DNA of 64,000 nucleotides, taken from contig NZ_VFMU01000001.1 in the NCBI RefSeq assembly GCF_006715225.1, positions 3,472,001-3,536,000 of the forward strand. The letters are read 5' to 3'. Position numbers and translations under genes: made by a program. Shown here in pieces: positions 1 to 8,924 of this stretch (the stretch's first letter is position 1; each line of letters starts with the position of its first letter). Source of the stretch: Arthrobacter sp. SLBN-112 (GTDB lineage: Bacteria > Actinomycetota > Actinomycetes > Actinomycetales > Micrococcaceae). Below the pieces are notes generated by a model. The model was not told the origin of the DNA and ran no database searches. It saw only the letters and a program-made list of their open reading frames with translations.

Positions 1-1650
1 CTGGCTGCGCTGGCGGGAGGAGCCGTAGCCTCGGCGGTGGGATCCATCCAGGGGGACGGCTTCCTGACCTCCGGCACATCCCGTTTTTCCGTTAATTCCT
101 TTGCCCTTACCTCGCCACGGGCCGATGCCATTGGCGAGGACGTTCCCGGCAGGCTTCCCTTCGACGTCGGCACCCTGCGCCTGCGGGTTAATTCAGTGAG
201 CCCCGACAAACCGGTGTTCATTGGCATCGGCCCGCAGGCCGATGTCGAACAGTACCTGTCAGGCGTGCACCACTCGGAGCTGCTCAACATCCGCCAGCGG
301 CCCTTCCGGGCCGAATACCGCGACGTTCCGGGCGGAAACCCCGCATCACCACCTGCCAACCAGCGCTTTTGGACCGCATCCGTGTCAGGGTCCGGAGAGC
401 AGGAGCTCACCTGGAACATCACCCCGGGCACATGGGAAGTGGTGGTGATGAACGCCGATGCCTCGTCCGGCATCGATGTCCAGGCGCAGGCCGGCTTCCG
501 CTCAGACCTGATCCGGCCGGCAGCCACCGGCCTGTTGGTGGGCGGGCTCATCGCCCTGGTGATCGGTATTCCCCTCATCATCTTCGGCGCCATGGGACTG
601 GGCCGGCACGCCGCGCGGCCAGCCGGCGGTCCGTCAGCCGGCGGTCCGTCAGCCGGCGGTCCGGCGATGCCAGGGCAAGGCATGCCGGCGCCCGCGATGG
701 CCGGGCCGGGAATGGCAGGGCCAGGCCAAGAGCCGGGGGCCCAAGTGCCGGGCGGCCAGGTGCCGGCTGGGCAAGTTTCGGGATGGCAGGGACCAGCACC
801 GGCACCCTGGGGCCAGCCAGGGGCGCAGGCCGCGGCGGCAGCTCCGGGGGCACCCCCGCCGCAACCGTTCACTACGGCAGCGGAAGACCGCCGCGGCTAT
901 CCCGCACGGCTTTTCGGCACCATCGATCCCGGGCTGTCCCGCTGGATGTGGCTGGTCAAGTGGTTTCTGGCCATCCCCCATTTCATCCTGCTCTTCTTCC
1001 TCTGGTTCGCGTTGGTCATCACCACCATCGTGGCGGGCTTCGCCATCCTGTTCACTGGCCGGTATCCGAGGGCCCTGTTCGATTTCAATGTCGGCGTCAT
1101 GCGGTGGAACTGGCGGGTGGCGTTCTACGCCTATGCCGCCGTCGGCACCGACCTCTACCCGCCGTTCACCCTCAAGCGCACCAATTACCCGGCCGACTTC
1201 GAGGTGGACTACCCGGAACGGCTGTCCCGGGGCCTGGTCCTGGTGAAATGGTGGCTCCTGGCGATCCCGCACCTGCTCGTGGTGGCCGCGTTTACCAACA
1301 CCGCGTGGCGGTGGCGCGCAGACAACAACTACTTCGGCACGACCTATGAACAGAGTGCGGGCCCATCCCTGCTGGGGTTGCTGGTCCTGATCGCGGCAGT
1401 GATCCTGCTGTTCACCGGCCGCTACCAGCGCCCGCTGTTTGATTTCATCCTTGGCGTTGACCGCTGGATCTATCGGGTCCTGGTATACACCGCGCTGATG
1501 CGGGACGAATATCCACCGTTCCGGCTTGACCAGGGGCCCCTCGAACCCGAGTGGTCCGAAGCGGTGATTCCCCCAGCGGCGATTCCCCCCGTGGGAACAC
1601 CTCAAGCCGGCCCGCCGTCCGCCGGCGGGCCGCCCGCCGGCGCGCCGTGA
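1..1650 (+). CDS. DUF4389 double-domain membrane protein (5' end outside window)
   Basis: The frame is open from base 1, so the true start lies upstream; 549 codons are visible. The first part is an extracytoplasmic-looking beta-rich segment, followed by a membrane helix around residues 178-202. A low-complexity Gly/Ala/Pro linker follows; it begins with three copies of a 15-base unit encoding SAGGP near 610-664. After it come two DUF4389 repeats, each with the pattern YPxRL...LVKWxLAIPH, a hydrophobic hairpin, then FTGRYxRxLFDF and YPPF. DUF4389 proteins are integral membrane proteins of unknown function. The C-terminus is again Pro/Gly rich. The stop codon overlaps a DevR-type box serving the next gene. 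Confidence 0.85.
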   Translation: MAALAGGAVASAVGSIQGDGFLTSGTSRFSVNSFALTSPRADAIGEDVPGRLPFDVGTLRLRVNSVSPDKPVFIGIGPQADVEQYLSGVHHSELLNIRQRPFRAEYRDVPGGNPASPPANQRFWTASVSGSGEQELTWNITPGTWEVVVMNADASSGIDVQAQAGFRSDLIRPAATGLLVGGLIALVIGIPLIIFGAMGLGRHAARPAGGPSAGGPSAGGPAMPGQGMPAPAMAGPGMAGPGQEPGAQVPGGQVPAGQVSGWQGPAPAPWGQPGAQAAAAAPGAPPPQPFTTAAEDRRGYPARLFGTIDPGLSRWMWLVKWFLAIPHFILLFFLWFALVITTIVAGFAILFTGRYPRALFDFNVGVMRWNWRVAFYAYAAVGTDLYPPFTLKRTNYPADFEVDYPERLSRGLVLVKWWLLAIPHLLVVAAFTNTAWRWRADNNYFGTTYEQSAGPSLLGLLVLIAAVILLFTGRYQRPLFDFILGVDRWIYRVLVYTALMRDEYPPFRLDQGPLEPEWSEAVIPPAAIPPVGTPQAGPPSAGGPPAGAP

Positions 1651-1663
1651 CCTTCGGCCCTAG
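1648..1663 (+). promoter_or_regulatory. DevR/DosR-type box before UspA gene
   Basis: The sequence TGACCTTCGGCCCTAG matches the core G-R-C-N-T-T-N-G-G-N-C-C shared by many upstream regions in this window. It ends 61 bases before the UspA start at 1725. A GC hairpin (AGCCCC/GGGGCT, 1662-1678) follows directly. Confidence 0.55.
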
Positions 1664-1724
1664 CCCCGCCGCGGGGCTGCGGGCATGATGGGCGTGACAG
1701 CGAGGGTCCGACGAGGGAGCAGAC

Positions 1725-2192
1725 ATGAGCATTGCCGGGGCACCAATTGCCAGGATCGTGGTAGGCGTCGACGGATCGGAGCCGTCCCTGGAGGCGCTCC
1801 GCCAAGCCCAACGGTTTGCCACTCCCCTCGGTGCCAAGGTCCAGGCCATCGCCTGCTGGGAGTACCCGCAGGTGTACTCCGGCTACGTCATGATGGGCAT
1901 TGAAGGCTTCGAGGAGGGCGCGAAGAAAATCCTTGACGAGGCAATGGAACAGGCTTTTGGTGCCGAACTGCCGGCCAATGTCACCGCAAGCCTTGTCAGG
2001 GGCCATCCCCGCGAGGCGCTGATCGACGCCAGCCGCGATGCCGACATGATCGTTGTAGGGCGCCGCGGGCACGGCGGGTTCGGCGGACTGCTCCTGGGCT
2101 CCGTCAGCTCCGCCATCGTGGCCCATGCCCACTGCCCCGTGCTGGTGGTCCACACGCCCGAGGGCGGGGCCCACGCCGCCGAAGGTTCCTGA
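1725..2192 (+). CDS. universal stress protein, UspA family
   Basis: Single-domain UspA protein of 155 residues. The N-terminus has the beta1 pattern IVVGVDGSEPS, and the C-terminal part carries the ATP-binding motif GRRGHGGFGGLLLGS, so an ATP-binding type is expected. UspA proteins are cytosolic; in mycobacteria many belong to the DosR hypoxia regulon. The ATG at 1725 follows a purine-rich GAGGGAGCAGAC. It stands alone between the DUF4389 gene and a deacetylase, behind the box at 1648-1663. It is one of five UspA genes in the first 30 kb. Confidence 0.93.
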   Translation: MSIAGAPIARIVVGVDGSEPSLEALRQAQRFATPLGAKVQAIACWEYPQVYSGYVMMGIEGFEEGAKKILDEAMEQAFGAELPANVTASLVRGHPREALIDASRDADMIVVGRRGHGGFGGLLLGSVSSAIVAHAHCPVLVVHTPEGGAHAAEGS

Positions 2193-2233
2193 GCTGCCCG
2201 GCGGCGGGAAGCCACTGACGTCCAGGGCGGGTG

Positions 2234-3244
2234 ATGGCATTGCCGCTCAGTGAAGCACGACGGCGGACGCTCGCCATAGCGCTCGCCGCCGCCCTGGTCT
2301 TCGCCATCGCCCTTGCCCTGTTGCTGCCGGCACTCACGGCCGGTCCGCCGTCGGCTGCGCCGTCCGCCTCACCGGCGCCGTCTTCCGCGCCTCCCAGCCA
2401 GTCCGCACTTCCCAGCCAGTCCAGCCCGCCGGTCCCGGCCGTGTCCCCTTCCGGCCAGCAGGGGCCACAGGAAACGGAGACGCCGGAAGCCGGCCAGATA
2501 CCGGTGGAGCCGCCCATCACGGTTCCCGGACCGCAGCCCACGCAGGCTCCGGCCGAGCCCACCCCACCGGAGGAGCCCGCCGCTCCCCCGCAGCCGGCGC
2601 CGTTTCCGGACTCCCTCCGCGGCCAGGACCTGACCGTCATCCCGGGAGCGGGGCGCGTGGTTGCCCTCACGTTCGATGCCGGCGCCAACGCGGCGGGACT
2701 GCCCGGCATCCTGTCCACGCTCTCCGCCAAAGGCGTTACCGGGACCTTTTTCCTGACCGGCAACTGGGCTGCCAACAACCCGCAGTCCGTGGCACGGATC
2801 GTGGCCGCCGGGCACCGGGTGGCAAACCATTCCATGACCCATCCCGGCTTTACCGGGCTGGGCGCCGACCAGATCACCCAACAGGTGCGGGGCGCCGAGC
2901 AGACAATCCTCGCCGCCGGGGCCGATCCGAGGCCGCTGTTCCGATTCCCCTACGGCGAGCGGGACGCCCGAACCATCGCGGCGGTGAACTCGCTGGGCTA
3001 CGTGGCGGTCAGGTGGACCGTTGACACCCTGGGCTGGAAAGGCACCAGCGGAGGTGCCAGCCTCCAGTCGGTGGCCGACCGCGTCCAGGCGGGGCTGCAG
3101 CCCGGCGAGATCGTCCTCATGCACATCGGGTCCAACCCGGATGACGGCACCACGCTCGACGCCGACGCCCTCCCCCAGGTCATTGACCGCATTGCTGCTG
3201 CCGGGTACGGCTTCGCCACCCTCGACGCCCTGCTGGGGCAGTGA
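2234..3244 (+). CDS. membrane-anchored polysaccharide deacetylase (NodB domain)
   Basis: An N-terminal membrane anchor (about residues 12-34) is followed by a 90-residue Pro/Ala/Ser-rich wall-spanning linker and a NodB carbohydrate esterase 4 domain from about residue 140. Visible motifs are TFDAG (motif 1), NHSMTH (HxxxH metal ligands, about 198), RFPYGER (motif 3) and LMHIG (motif 5). Motif 1 normally reads TFDDG; here the second Asp is Ala, seen in some family members but possibly affecting catalysis. The expected role is deacetylation of peptidoglycan or another surface glycan. ATG 2234 and GTG 2231 are adjacent alternative starts. The ATPase gene begins 12 bases downstream, so co-transcription is likely. 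Confidence 0.88.
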   Translation: MALPLSEARRRTLAIALAAALVFAIALALLLPALTAGPPSAAPSASPAPSSAPPSQSALPSQSSPPVPAVSPSGQQGPQETETPEAGQIPVEPPITVPGPQPTQAPAEPTPPEEPAAPPQPAPFPDSLRGQDLTVIPGAGRVVALTFDAGANAAGLPGILSTLSAKGVTGTFFLTGNWAANNPQSVARIVAAGHRVANHSMTHPGFTGLGADQITQQVRGAEQTILAAGADPRPLFRFPYGERDARTIAAVNSLGYVAVRWTVDTLGWKGTSGGASLQSVADRVQAGLQPGEIVLMHIGSNPDDGTTLDADALPQVIDRIAAAGYGFATLDALLGQ

Positions 3245-3256
3245 CAAGCCGGCACC

Positions 3257-6076
3257 ATGGCGAAGACCAGGCCCTCCCGTGGCGGGGAAGTGCGTCCCCA
3301 GCGGCCGGAATCGAACGTCACGCGGCGCCGGCCGGACAACGCCCCTGATCCGGCACACCATGGGCTCCCCGTCCATGAAGTGGTCCTGCTGCTGGAAACG
3401 GATGCCGCGAGGGGCCTGGGCCAGGAAGAGGTAGCGCGCCGCCGCGCCCAGTTTGGCGCGAACCAGCTTCCCAGGTCCAAGGGCAGTGGCATTGCCCGGA
3501 AGCTGGGACGGCAATTCAACAACCCCCTGGTCTACGTCCTGCTCGCCGCCGCCGCCGTCACCGTGTTCCTTGGAGAATTCCTGGACGCGGGGGTCATCCT
3601 CGCGGTGGTCCTGGTCAACACGGCGATCGGCTTCATCCAGGAAGTCCGGGCAGAAGCGGCCTTGGACGCGCTGCACTCGCTGGTCCGCACCCAGGCCGCG
3701 GTCATGCGCGGCGGCGAACGGAGGCAGGTTCCCTCCGAGGACCTGGTCCCCGGCGACCTTGTGCTGCTGGAGGCCGGCGACAAGGTACCGGCCGACCTGC
3801 GCCTGGTGCGGCTGTCCGCCTTGCGGGTGGACGAATCGGCGCTTACGGGAGAATCGGATCCCGTGTCCAAGGACGAGGTAGTGCTCCCGCAGGTCACGCC
3901 GGTGGCAGACCGGAGGAACATGCTGTACAGCGGCACCCTGGTAACCGCAGGCACCGGAGCAGGAATCGTCGTCGCCATCGGCGGCGAAACCGAACTTGGC
4001 GAAATCCACCGCCTTATGGGTGCGGTCCGGCCGGTGGCCACGCCGCTGACCCTGAAACTGGCACGGTTCAGCTCGACGCTTACCGTAGCCATCCTTGTCC
4101 TCGCCGCCGTGGCCTTCATTGCCGGCCTGGCGCATGGCGAGCCTCCGGGGCAGATGTTCACTGCCGCCGTCGCACTGGCCGTGGGAGCCATCCCGGAAGG
4201 CCTTCCCGCCGCCGTCACGGTGACGCTTGCCATTGGCGTCCGCCGCATGGCGCGCCGCCGTGCCGTGGTCCGGCGGCTGCCGGTGGTGGAAACGCTGGGC
4301 AGCACCACGGTGATCTGCTCTGACAAGACGGGCACCTTCACTGAGAACCAGATGACAATCCGTGCACTATGGACGCCCTCCGGCACCTATGACGTCTCAG
4401 GTTCAGGCTACGGGCCTGCTGGACACATCACCCCGTCGGCAACGGGGCATCCGGGAGGCACGCACCGGGATGTGACGGACGCGCCGGAGCATCCGGTGGA
4501 CGGGGATGCAGCGCTGCAGTGGTCCCTCCTGGGCGGTGCAGCATGCAACGACGCCAAGGTTCACAGGGAGGGATCCACATGGCAGGTACGGGGCGACCCC
4601 ACCGAGGCCGCGATGCTGGTGGCGGCAGGGAAAGGCGGCGTGGACGTCGCCGGCTTCCTGGCCGCGAATCCCCGGCAGCAGGAACTGCCGTTCACGTCGG
4701 AGCGGCAGTTCATGGCCACCCTGCACGGTTCCGCGCCCCCGGAAGGGGGCGGCGTGGTGTTCGTCAAAGGTGCTGTGGAACGGATAGCCGACCTCTGCTC
4801 CCACGAAATGGACACTCACGGCGCCGACAGGCCCGTCCGCCGGCAGGCAGCGCTCAATGCAGCACACGCGCTCGCGGACAGCGGACTCCGTGTCCTGGCC
4901 ACCGCCATGATGCGGCTCCCCGCCGACGGCCGCCCTCTTTCCGGCATCGAATTGCGGGGCGGGATGACCCTGACGGGGCTCCAGGCCATGCACGACCCGC
5001 CGCGGGAAGCGGCCGCAGCGTCCGTAAAGGCGTGCCAGCGCGCCGGGGTGGCGGTGAAGATGATCACCGGGGACCATGTCCGGACCGCGGTGACTGTGGC
5101 TGCCGCCGTGGGCCTGGCCGCCGGCCGCGACACGGGGACAGCCCTGACGGGTACGGAGCTGGACGCCATTCCGGCAGATCAGTTTGCCGGTGCGGTGGAA
5201 CGGGCAACAGTTTTCGCCCGGGTTTCGCCGGAACAGAAACTCCGCCTCATCGGGGCCCTCCAGTCCCGCGGACACGTGGCCGCCATGACCGGGGACGGCG
5301 TCAACGACGCCCCTGCCCTTCGGCAGGCGAATGTGGGCATTGCCATGGGGCGGAGCGGAACGGAAGTGGCCAAGGAGGCATCGGACATCGTCCTGACCGA
5401 TGATGACTTTGCCACCATTGAGGCCGCGGTTGAAGAGGGCCGGAACGTCTTCGACAACCTGACCAAATTCATCGTGTGGACCCTGCCCACCAACATGGCC
5501 GAGGGGCTGGTCATCCTCGTGGCCATCCTGCTGGGGGCAACGCTGCCCATCCTGCCCACCCAGATCCTGTGGATCAACATGACCACCGCCGTGGCCCTTG
5601 GACTGATGCTGGCCTTTGAGCCCAAGGAACCGGGGTTGATGTCCCGTCCGCCCCGGCCGCCGGACCGGCCCCTCCTGACGTGGGCCCTTACCGTGCGGAT
5701 CCTCCTCGTTTCGGCGCTGCTGGTCGCAGGAGCCTGGTGGCTGTTCGAACACGAACTGGCCGTTGGCGCATCTGTTGCCCAGGCCCGCACGTCCGCCGTC
5801 AACCTTTTCGTCGCCGTGGAGGTTGCCTACCTCTTCAGCTGCCGGTCCCTGGCCCGGCCGGCCTGGCGGATCAGCCCTTTCAGCAACCGATGGCTCCTGG
5901 TTGGCGTCGCGGTCCAGGCGGCTGGCCAAGCGGCCCTGACCTACGCGCCGCTGATGAACAGCCTCTTCCACACCGCCCCCATCAGCGGGGAAGCCTGGCT
6001 GCGGATCCTTGGCCTCGCCCTGCTTGCATCCCTGGTCGTCGCCGTGGACAAACGTTTACGGCGGCGGGGTTTTTAG
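3257..6076 (+). CDS. P2-type cation-transporting ATPase, CtpF-like
   Basis: A full-length P-type ATPase of 939 residues. An N-terminal cation-ATPase domain is followed by TM1-2, an actuator domain with LTGES (about 196), TM4 with PEGLP (about 311), the phosphorylation motif DKTGTFT (about 355), the hinge GDGVNDAP (about 678) and six C-terminal helices. TM6 reads WINMTTAV, so the Asp used by SERCA for Ca2+ is missing, as in the mycobacterial CtpF group. CtpF is a DosR-regulon member in M. tuberculosis and has been linked to Ca2+ export. Substrate here is inferred only. The 3' end overlaps the convergent membrane-protein gene by four bases. Confidence 0.93.
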   Translation: MAKTRPSRGGEVRPQRPESNVTRRRPDNAPDPAHHGLPVHEVVLLLETDAARGLGQEEVARRRAQFGANQLPRSKGSGIARKLGRQFNNPLVYVLLAAAAVTVFLGEFLDAGVILAVVLVNTAIGFIQEVRAEAALDALHSLVRTQAAVMRGGERRQVPSEDLVPGDLVLLEAGDKVPADLRLVRLSALRVDESALTGESDPVSKDEVVLPQVTPVADRRNMLYSGTLVTAGTGAGIVVAIGGETELGEIHRLMGAVRPVATPLTLKLARFSSTLTVAILVLAAVAFIAGLAHGEPPGQMFTAAVALAVGAIPEGLPAAVTVTLAIGVRRMARRRAVVRRLPVVETLGSTTVICSDKTGTFTENQMTIRALWTPSGTYDVSGSGYGPAGHITPSATGHPGGTHRDVTDAPEHPVDGDAALQWSLLGGAACNDAKVHREGSTWQVRGDPTEAAMLVAAGKGGVDVAGFLAANPRQQELPFTSERQFMATLHGSAPPEGGGVVFVKGAVERIADLCSHEMDTHGADRPVRRQAALNAAHALADSGLRVLATAMMRLPADGRPLSGIELRGGMTLTGLQAMHDPPREAAAASVKACQRAGVAVKMITGDHVRTAVTVAAAVGLAAGRDTGTALTGTELDAIPADQFAGAVERATVFARVSPEQKLRLIGALQSRGHVAAMTGDGVNDAPALRQANVGIAMGRSGTEVAKEASDIVLTDDDFATIEAAVEEGRNVFDNLTKFIVWTLPTNMAEGLVILVAILLGATLPILPTQILWINMTTAVALGLMLAFEPKEPGLMSRPPRPPDRPLLTWALTVRILLVSALLVAGAWWLFEHELAVGASVAQARTSAVNLFVAVEVAYLFSCRSLARPAWRISPFSNRWLLVGVAVQAAGQAALTYAPLMNSLFHTAPISGEAWLRILGLALLASLVVAVDKRLRRRGF

Positions 6077-6735
6077 TTCCTGCCACCGGCGGATGCAGCA
6101 ACCCGCATAAGGCGCAACAAGACCAGTCCTGTGACCAGCGCCATCACTGCGGCCATGAGGACTGCAGCCCCCATGCCAATGACGGCGATCAGCCACGCAG
6201 GCTGGCCCGGTTGCCACAAGGGCGGGGCAACCAGCATAAAGACCGCCAGGCCCGCCGCCCAGGCTGCCGCGCTTCCAGCAATCCAGCGCCATGCCCGGCT
6301 GGCGTGGCGCCGCAACTCAAACCACTGGGCAGTTCCAATGGACACGAGCAGGAGGACCGCGGCCGCAGACCCCGCCGTCATCCAGGCCGCAGGCGGCCAG
6401 TCCTGCCAAACCTCGAAGGCCGACGGCAGCATGCCCACGGACCAGGCAAACGCGGCGCCGCCCGCGGTCAGCAGGACCCAGCGGCCCGCGGAGATCCGCG
6501 GCAGCCGGCTCCGCAGGACATAGGCCTGGAACCATCCGAGGACAGCTCCTTCGGCCAGGCCGGCCAGCACCAGGAGCACGAATTCCGCACGGGGCCAGAC
6601 AGGTACCGCGAGAAATTGGGCAAAGGCCGGGGCGAGGAAGCCGAGGCTCTCGCCCAGGGTCACCCAGCCCACCCAGGCGGCGAGGAAGGCACGGCGGGCT
6701 GTCCCGCCGTCGTCAGTACTTTCTGCAACGCCCAC
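6073..6735 (-). CDS. multi-pass membrane protein, unknown function
   Basis: A 220-residue hydrophobic protein with about six membrane helices, Trp- and Ala-rich, and short charged loops such as RRHASRAWR. I recognise no catalytic motif or named family. The GTG at 6735 begins a protein reading MGVAEST. It converges on the CtpF-like ATPase and is divergent from the SHOCT protein. A weak DevR-like box (6817-6831) lies 82 bases upstream of its start. Confidence 0.72.
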   Translation of the reverse strand: MGVAESTDDGGTARRAFLAAWVGWVTLGESLGFLAPAFAQFLAVPVWPRAEFVLLVLAGLAEGAVLGWFQAYVLRSRLPRISAGRWVLLTAGGAAFAWSVGMLPSAFEVWQDWPPAAWMTAGSAAAVLLLVSIGTAQWFELRRHASRAWRWIAGSAAAWAAGLAVFMLVAPPLWQPGQPAWLIAVIGMGAAVLMAAVMALVTGLVLLRLMRVAASAGGRN

Positions 6736-6816
6736 CTGGCCATCCCCGTCCTCCGCACGGCTCCCTCTCCGGAGCCGGACGCCCCTCCAGACTCGCTATG
6801 GCCGGCCTCCGCCGCC

Positions 6817-6831
6817 AGTGCCAAAAGTACC
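6817..6831 (-). promoter_or_regulatory. weak DevR/DosR-type box
   Basis: Read towards the minus-strand membrane protein the sequence is GGTACTTTTGGCACT, close to the GACTTTTGGCCCT of the stronger boxes but with two changes. It is 82 bases from the GTG at 6735. Confidence 0.3.
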
Positions 6832-6925
6832 GGGGGCGGCCACTTCTGCGCTTCGCGGCACACCTCACGGGACAGGACTAATGGCTCTGCCCGCGGCACC
6901 AGCCGAATCCGATACTGAAGGGGAA

Positions 6926-6946
6926 GGCGGACGGTTGGCGTCCGCC
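6926..6946 (+). other. 7-bp stem hairpin in divergent intergenic region
   Basis: GGCGGAC and GTCCGCC flank a 7-base loop, just before the ribosome binding site of the SHOCT gene. No T-run follows, so it is not a clear terminator; it could shape the 5' leader. Confidence 0.4.
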
Positions 6947-6969
6947 TCCACGTGACCGGAGGTCGTGAA

Positions 6970-7227
6970 GTGTACGGCTGGAATGACGGCATGGGCCTTT
7001 GGGGCTATGTCCTGATGAGCATCAGCATGGTGGTGGTTTGGGGAGCAATCATCACCGGCATTGTCCTACTGGCCCGTTCCCTGCGGGCGCCCTCCCCGAA
7101 TGCACCCCAGCCCCCGTCGCCCCGAACGGCAGAGGACGTGCTGGCCGAGCGTTTTGCACGCGGCGAGGTCGACGTCGCGGAATACCAGAACAGGCTGGCT
7201 GTCCTGCGCGGCCACCCGGGTACCTGA
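6970..7227 (+). CDS. small membrane protein with C-terminal SHOCT domain
   Basis: An 85-residue protein with one membrane helix (about residues 12-35), a Pro-rich linker, and a SHOCT motif at the end (EDVLAERFARGEVDVAEYQ). SHOCT segments are short helical modules usually found at protein termini, thought to mediate oligomerisation. GTG 6970 is chosen because GGAGGT sits six bases before it; the upstream GTG at 6952 would place that site inside the gene. It heads a run of three short stress-type genes. Confidence 0.82.
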   Translation: MYGWNDGMGLWGYVLMSISMVVVWGAIITGIVLLARSLRAPSPNAPQPPSPRTAEDVLAERFARGEVDVAEYQNRLAVLRGHPGT

Positions 7228-7266
7228 GTTCCGGCTCCCCGCAGGCAATGGACAGTGGGTGCAGCT

Positions 7267-7584
7267 GTGCCGCTCTCTGAGTTTGAAAAACGCGAACTCG
7301 ACCAGATCAGCCATGGACTGGCCGAGGAAGACCCCGGCTTCGCCGCCCTGCTTGGCCGGGATGCCTTTGCGCTGTCCCTTCGGGCCCGGTTCAGGCGCGG
7401 GTTGCTCCTCGTCGCGGCAGGCATCTGCATCCTGCTGCTTGGCCTGGTGGTCCGGGTTCCCTGGCTGGGCATTGCTGGGTTCGCCATCATGAACGGTGCC
7501 GGATACTGGGCCGTCAAGGACCTGCGCTGGTCGTCCCGGGCCACGAACCGGCAGGTCACCCAAATGGAAGGCAACAACGAATGA
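7267..7584 (+). CDS. DUF3040 membrane protein
   Basis: A 105-residue protein starting MPLSEFEKRELDQI, the typical DUF3040 N-terminus, then a cytosolic helical segment and two membrane helices (about 44-62 and 66-80). The GTG at 7267 fits the family start better than GTG 7255. Function is unknown for the family, which is restricted mainly to actinobacteria. The stop overlaps the next start as ATGA, so it is translationally coupled to the hemerythrin gene. Confidence 0.85.
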   Translation: MPLSEFEKRELDQISHGLAEEDPGFAALLGRDAFALSLRARFRRGLLLVAAGICILLLGLVVRVPWLGIAGFAIMNGAGYWAVKDLRWSSRATNRQVTQMEGNNE

Positions 7585-8108
7585 ACGCTGGAACAGGTAA
7601 GGACGCCACGGCCGAGGTGCGGGCGCTGCAGGCCGTTGAAGCCCACCATGCGGACATGCTGCGGCAATTGAACGCGCTGGTGGGACTGCTGACCGAGGCC
7701 GTGGAGGCACGGGACCCCGCCGCCGGCCAGGAAACGCAGGCTGCGTTGCTGGACTGGTGTGACCGGGAGCTGGTGCCGCACGCCCTGGCAGAGGAGGGAC
7801 CCCTGTACAGCGGGCCGCACGCGGCCCCCGAAGCCAAGCTGCTGGTGGACGGAATGCTGGCCGAGCATCAGGTGATCGTGGGCCTGGTCGAGGAGCTCAG
7901 GACGGCCGACGGCGTTGCTGCCGCAGTGGCCGCAGGTGCCATCCAGCGGATTTTCGCCCTGCATCTGGACAAGGAAAACCGGCTTTTGATGCCCTTCGTT
8001 ATGCAATCCCCGGAGCTGTCGCTTGCCCAGGCCGTTGAAGGACTCCACGAACTGGTGGGAGAGGGCGCCGCCCACCACCATCACGGGCAGGGCCACCACA
8101 GCCACTAA
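7581..8108 (+). CDS. hemerythrin HHE domain protein
   Basis: A 175-residue helical-bundle protein with the di-iron ligand pattern of hemerythrin-like proteins: EAHHADML, HALAEEG, AEHQVIVGL and HLDKENRLLMPF. Such proteins bind O2, NO or act in redox/iron stress. A histidine-rich tail (AHHHHGQGHHSH) ends the protein and could bind metal. It overlaps DUF3040 by four bases. A hemerythrin protein in a DevR-type locus fits oxygen or NO responsiveness. Confidence 0.9.
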   Translation: MNAGTGKDATAEVRALQAVEAHHADMLRQLNALVGLLTEAVEARDPAAGQETQAALLDWCDRELVPHALAEEGPLYSGPHAAPEAKLLVDGMLAEHQVIVGLVEELRTADGVAAAVAAGAIQRIFALHLDKENRLLMPFVMQSPELSLAQAVEGLHELVGEGAAHHHHGQGHHSH

Positions 8109-8174
8109 TACCGGGGCAAAGAGTCCGTACGACGGCGGTGTGCCGGGTCTGTCAGTCAGGGCACCCCGTGTCGA

Positions 8175-8681
8175 TCAGGGCGCCGCAGATGGCTGCGACT
8201 GCGTCCCGTCGAGGTGGCCCGCGTCCGTCTCCTCCGGGGCGTGCACCACCAGCACCGGACAGTGGGCATGGCTCACGCAGGCAGAGCTCACCGAACCAAG
8301 GATGAAGCTGCCATGTCCCCGCCTGCCCACGATCAGCAGGGAGGCGTTGCGGCTCGCGTCAATCAGCAGCGGGCCCGGTTTACCCCGAACCAACCGTGCG
8401 TGCACAAAGGGCGGCAGCTCGTCGAAGGCGTCTGCCAGCGCCTGCTGGAGTACCTGGTGGGCCGCATATTTGAACCCCTCGATCCCTACCGCGAGATACA
8501 CCCCGTAGCCGGCAGGCACGTCCCAGCAGGCCCATGCCTCCACGGTCGCAGACAATGGCTCCGCCATGGCCCGGGCTACCCGGAGCGCGGCGATGGAGGC
8601 ATCGGATCCATCCACCGCAACGATGATCCGGGGGTGCGGTTCAGGGGCACTCATGCCGGCTCCATTCACTGTTGTTGCCAC
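8175..8681 (-). CDS. universal stress protein, UspA family
   Basis: A 168-residue UspA protein. The N-terminus IIVAVDGSDAS is typical. The nucleotide loop reads GRRGHGSFILGS, several residues shorter than the usual G-2x-G-9x-GS, so ATP binding may be altered. The GTG at 8681 follows GGAGGGGGATT. The box at 8748-8764 lies 66 bases upstream. It converges on the hemerythrin gene. Confidence 0.92.
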   Translation of the reverse strand: MATTVNGAGMSAPEPHPRIIVAVDGSDASIAALRVARAMAEPLSATVEAWACWDVPAGYGVYLAVGIEGFKYAAHQVLQQALADAFDELPPFVHARLVRGKPGPLLIDASRNASLLIVGRRGHGSFILGSVSSACVSHAHCPVLVVHAPEETDAGHLDGTQSQPSAAP

Positions 8682-8747
8682 AATCCCCCTCCAGGGGTTC
8701 CCTCCTGCGGGCGTCGTCCCAGAATGGTGCAGAACCGCCTGCCGGGG

Positions 8748-8764
8748 TAGGGCCGAAAGTCATG
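8748..8764 (-). promoter_or_regulatory. DevR/DosR-type box before UspA gene
   Basis: In gene direction this reads CATGACTTTCGGCCCTA, nearly identical to the boxes at 21486 and 23623. It is 66 bases from the UspA start at 8681. Confidence 0.65.
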
Positions 8765-8810
8765 ACGGGAACAGCACCGCAAGTCCCCGGCCACGGTGCC
8801 ACCCACCGGC

Positions 8811-8825
8811 GGACTTAGGTCCCTT
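8811..8825 (+). promoter_or_regulatory. DevR/DosR-type box before devR
   Basis: GGACTTAGGTCCCTT closely matches the palindromic DosR core GGGACTNNAGTCCC. It is 100 bases before the devR start, consistent with autoregulation as in mycobacteria. Confidence 0.55.
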
Positions 8826-8924
8826 CCCGGTATGAGGCCCGCTGGGGAACAATGGGGTCAGGCCCTCCCGGGGGCCGCCCCGCGTGGATGCGGGTTTTGG
8901 TCGTGAAGATTTTGGGAGCGTTCT

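Noticed and set aside
606..664. Tandem 15-base repeat
   Set aside because: It simply encodes a Gly/Ser/Pro linker in the DUF4389 protein; not a CRISPR or regulatory repeat.
2369..4135. 588-codon open frame on the minus strand
   Set aside because: It runs opposite the deacetylase and ATPase genes, is Arg/Gly/His-rich, has no family signature, and arises from high GC at third positions.
4403..5971. 522-codon open frame on the minus strand inside the CtpF-like ATPase
   Set aside because: Antisense shadow of a clear P-type ATPase; no motif or ribosome site.
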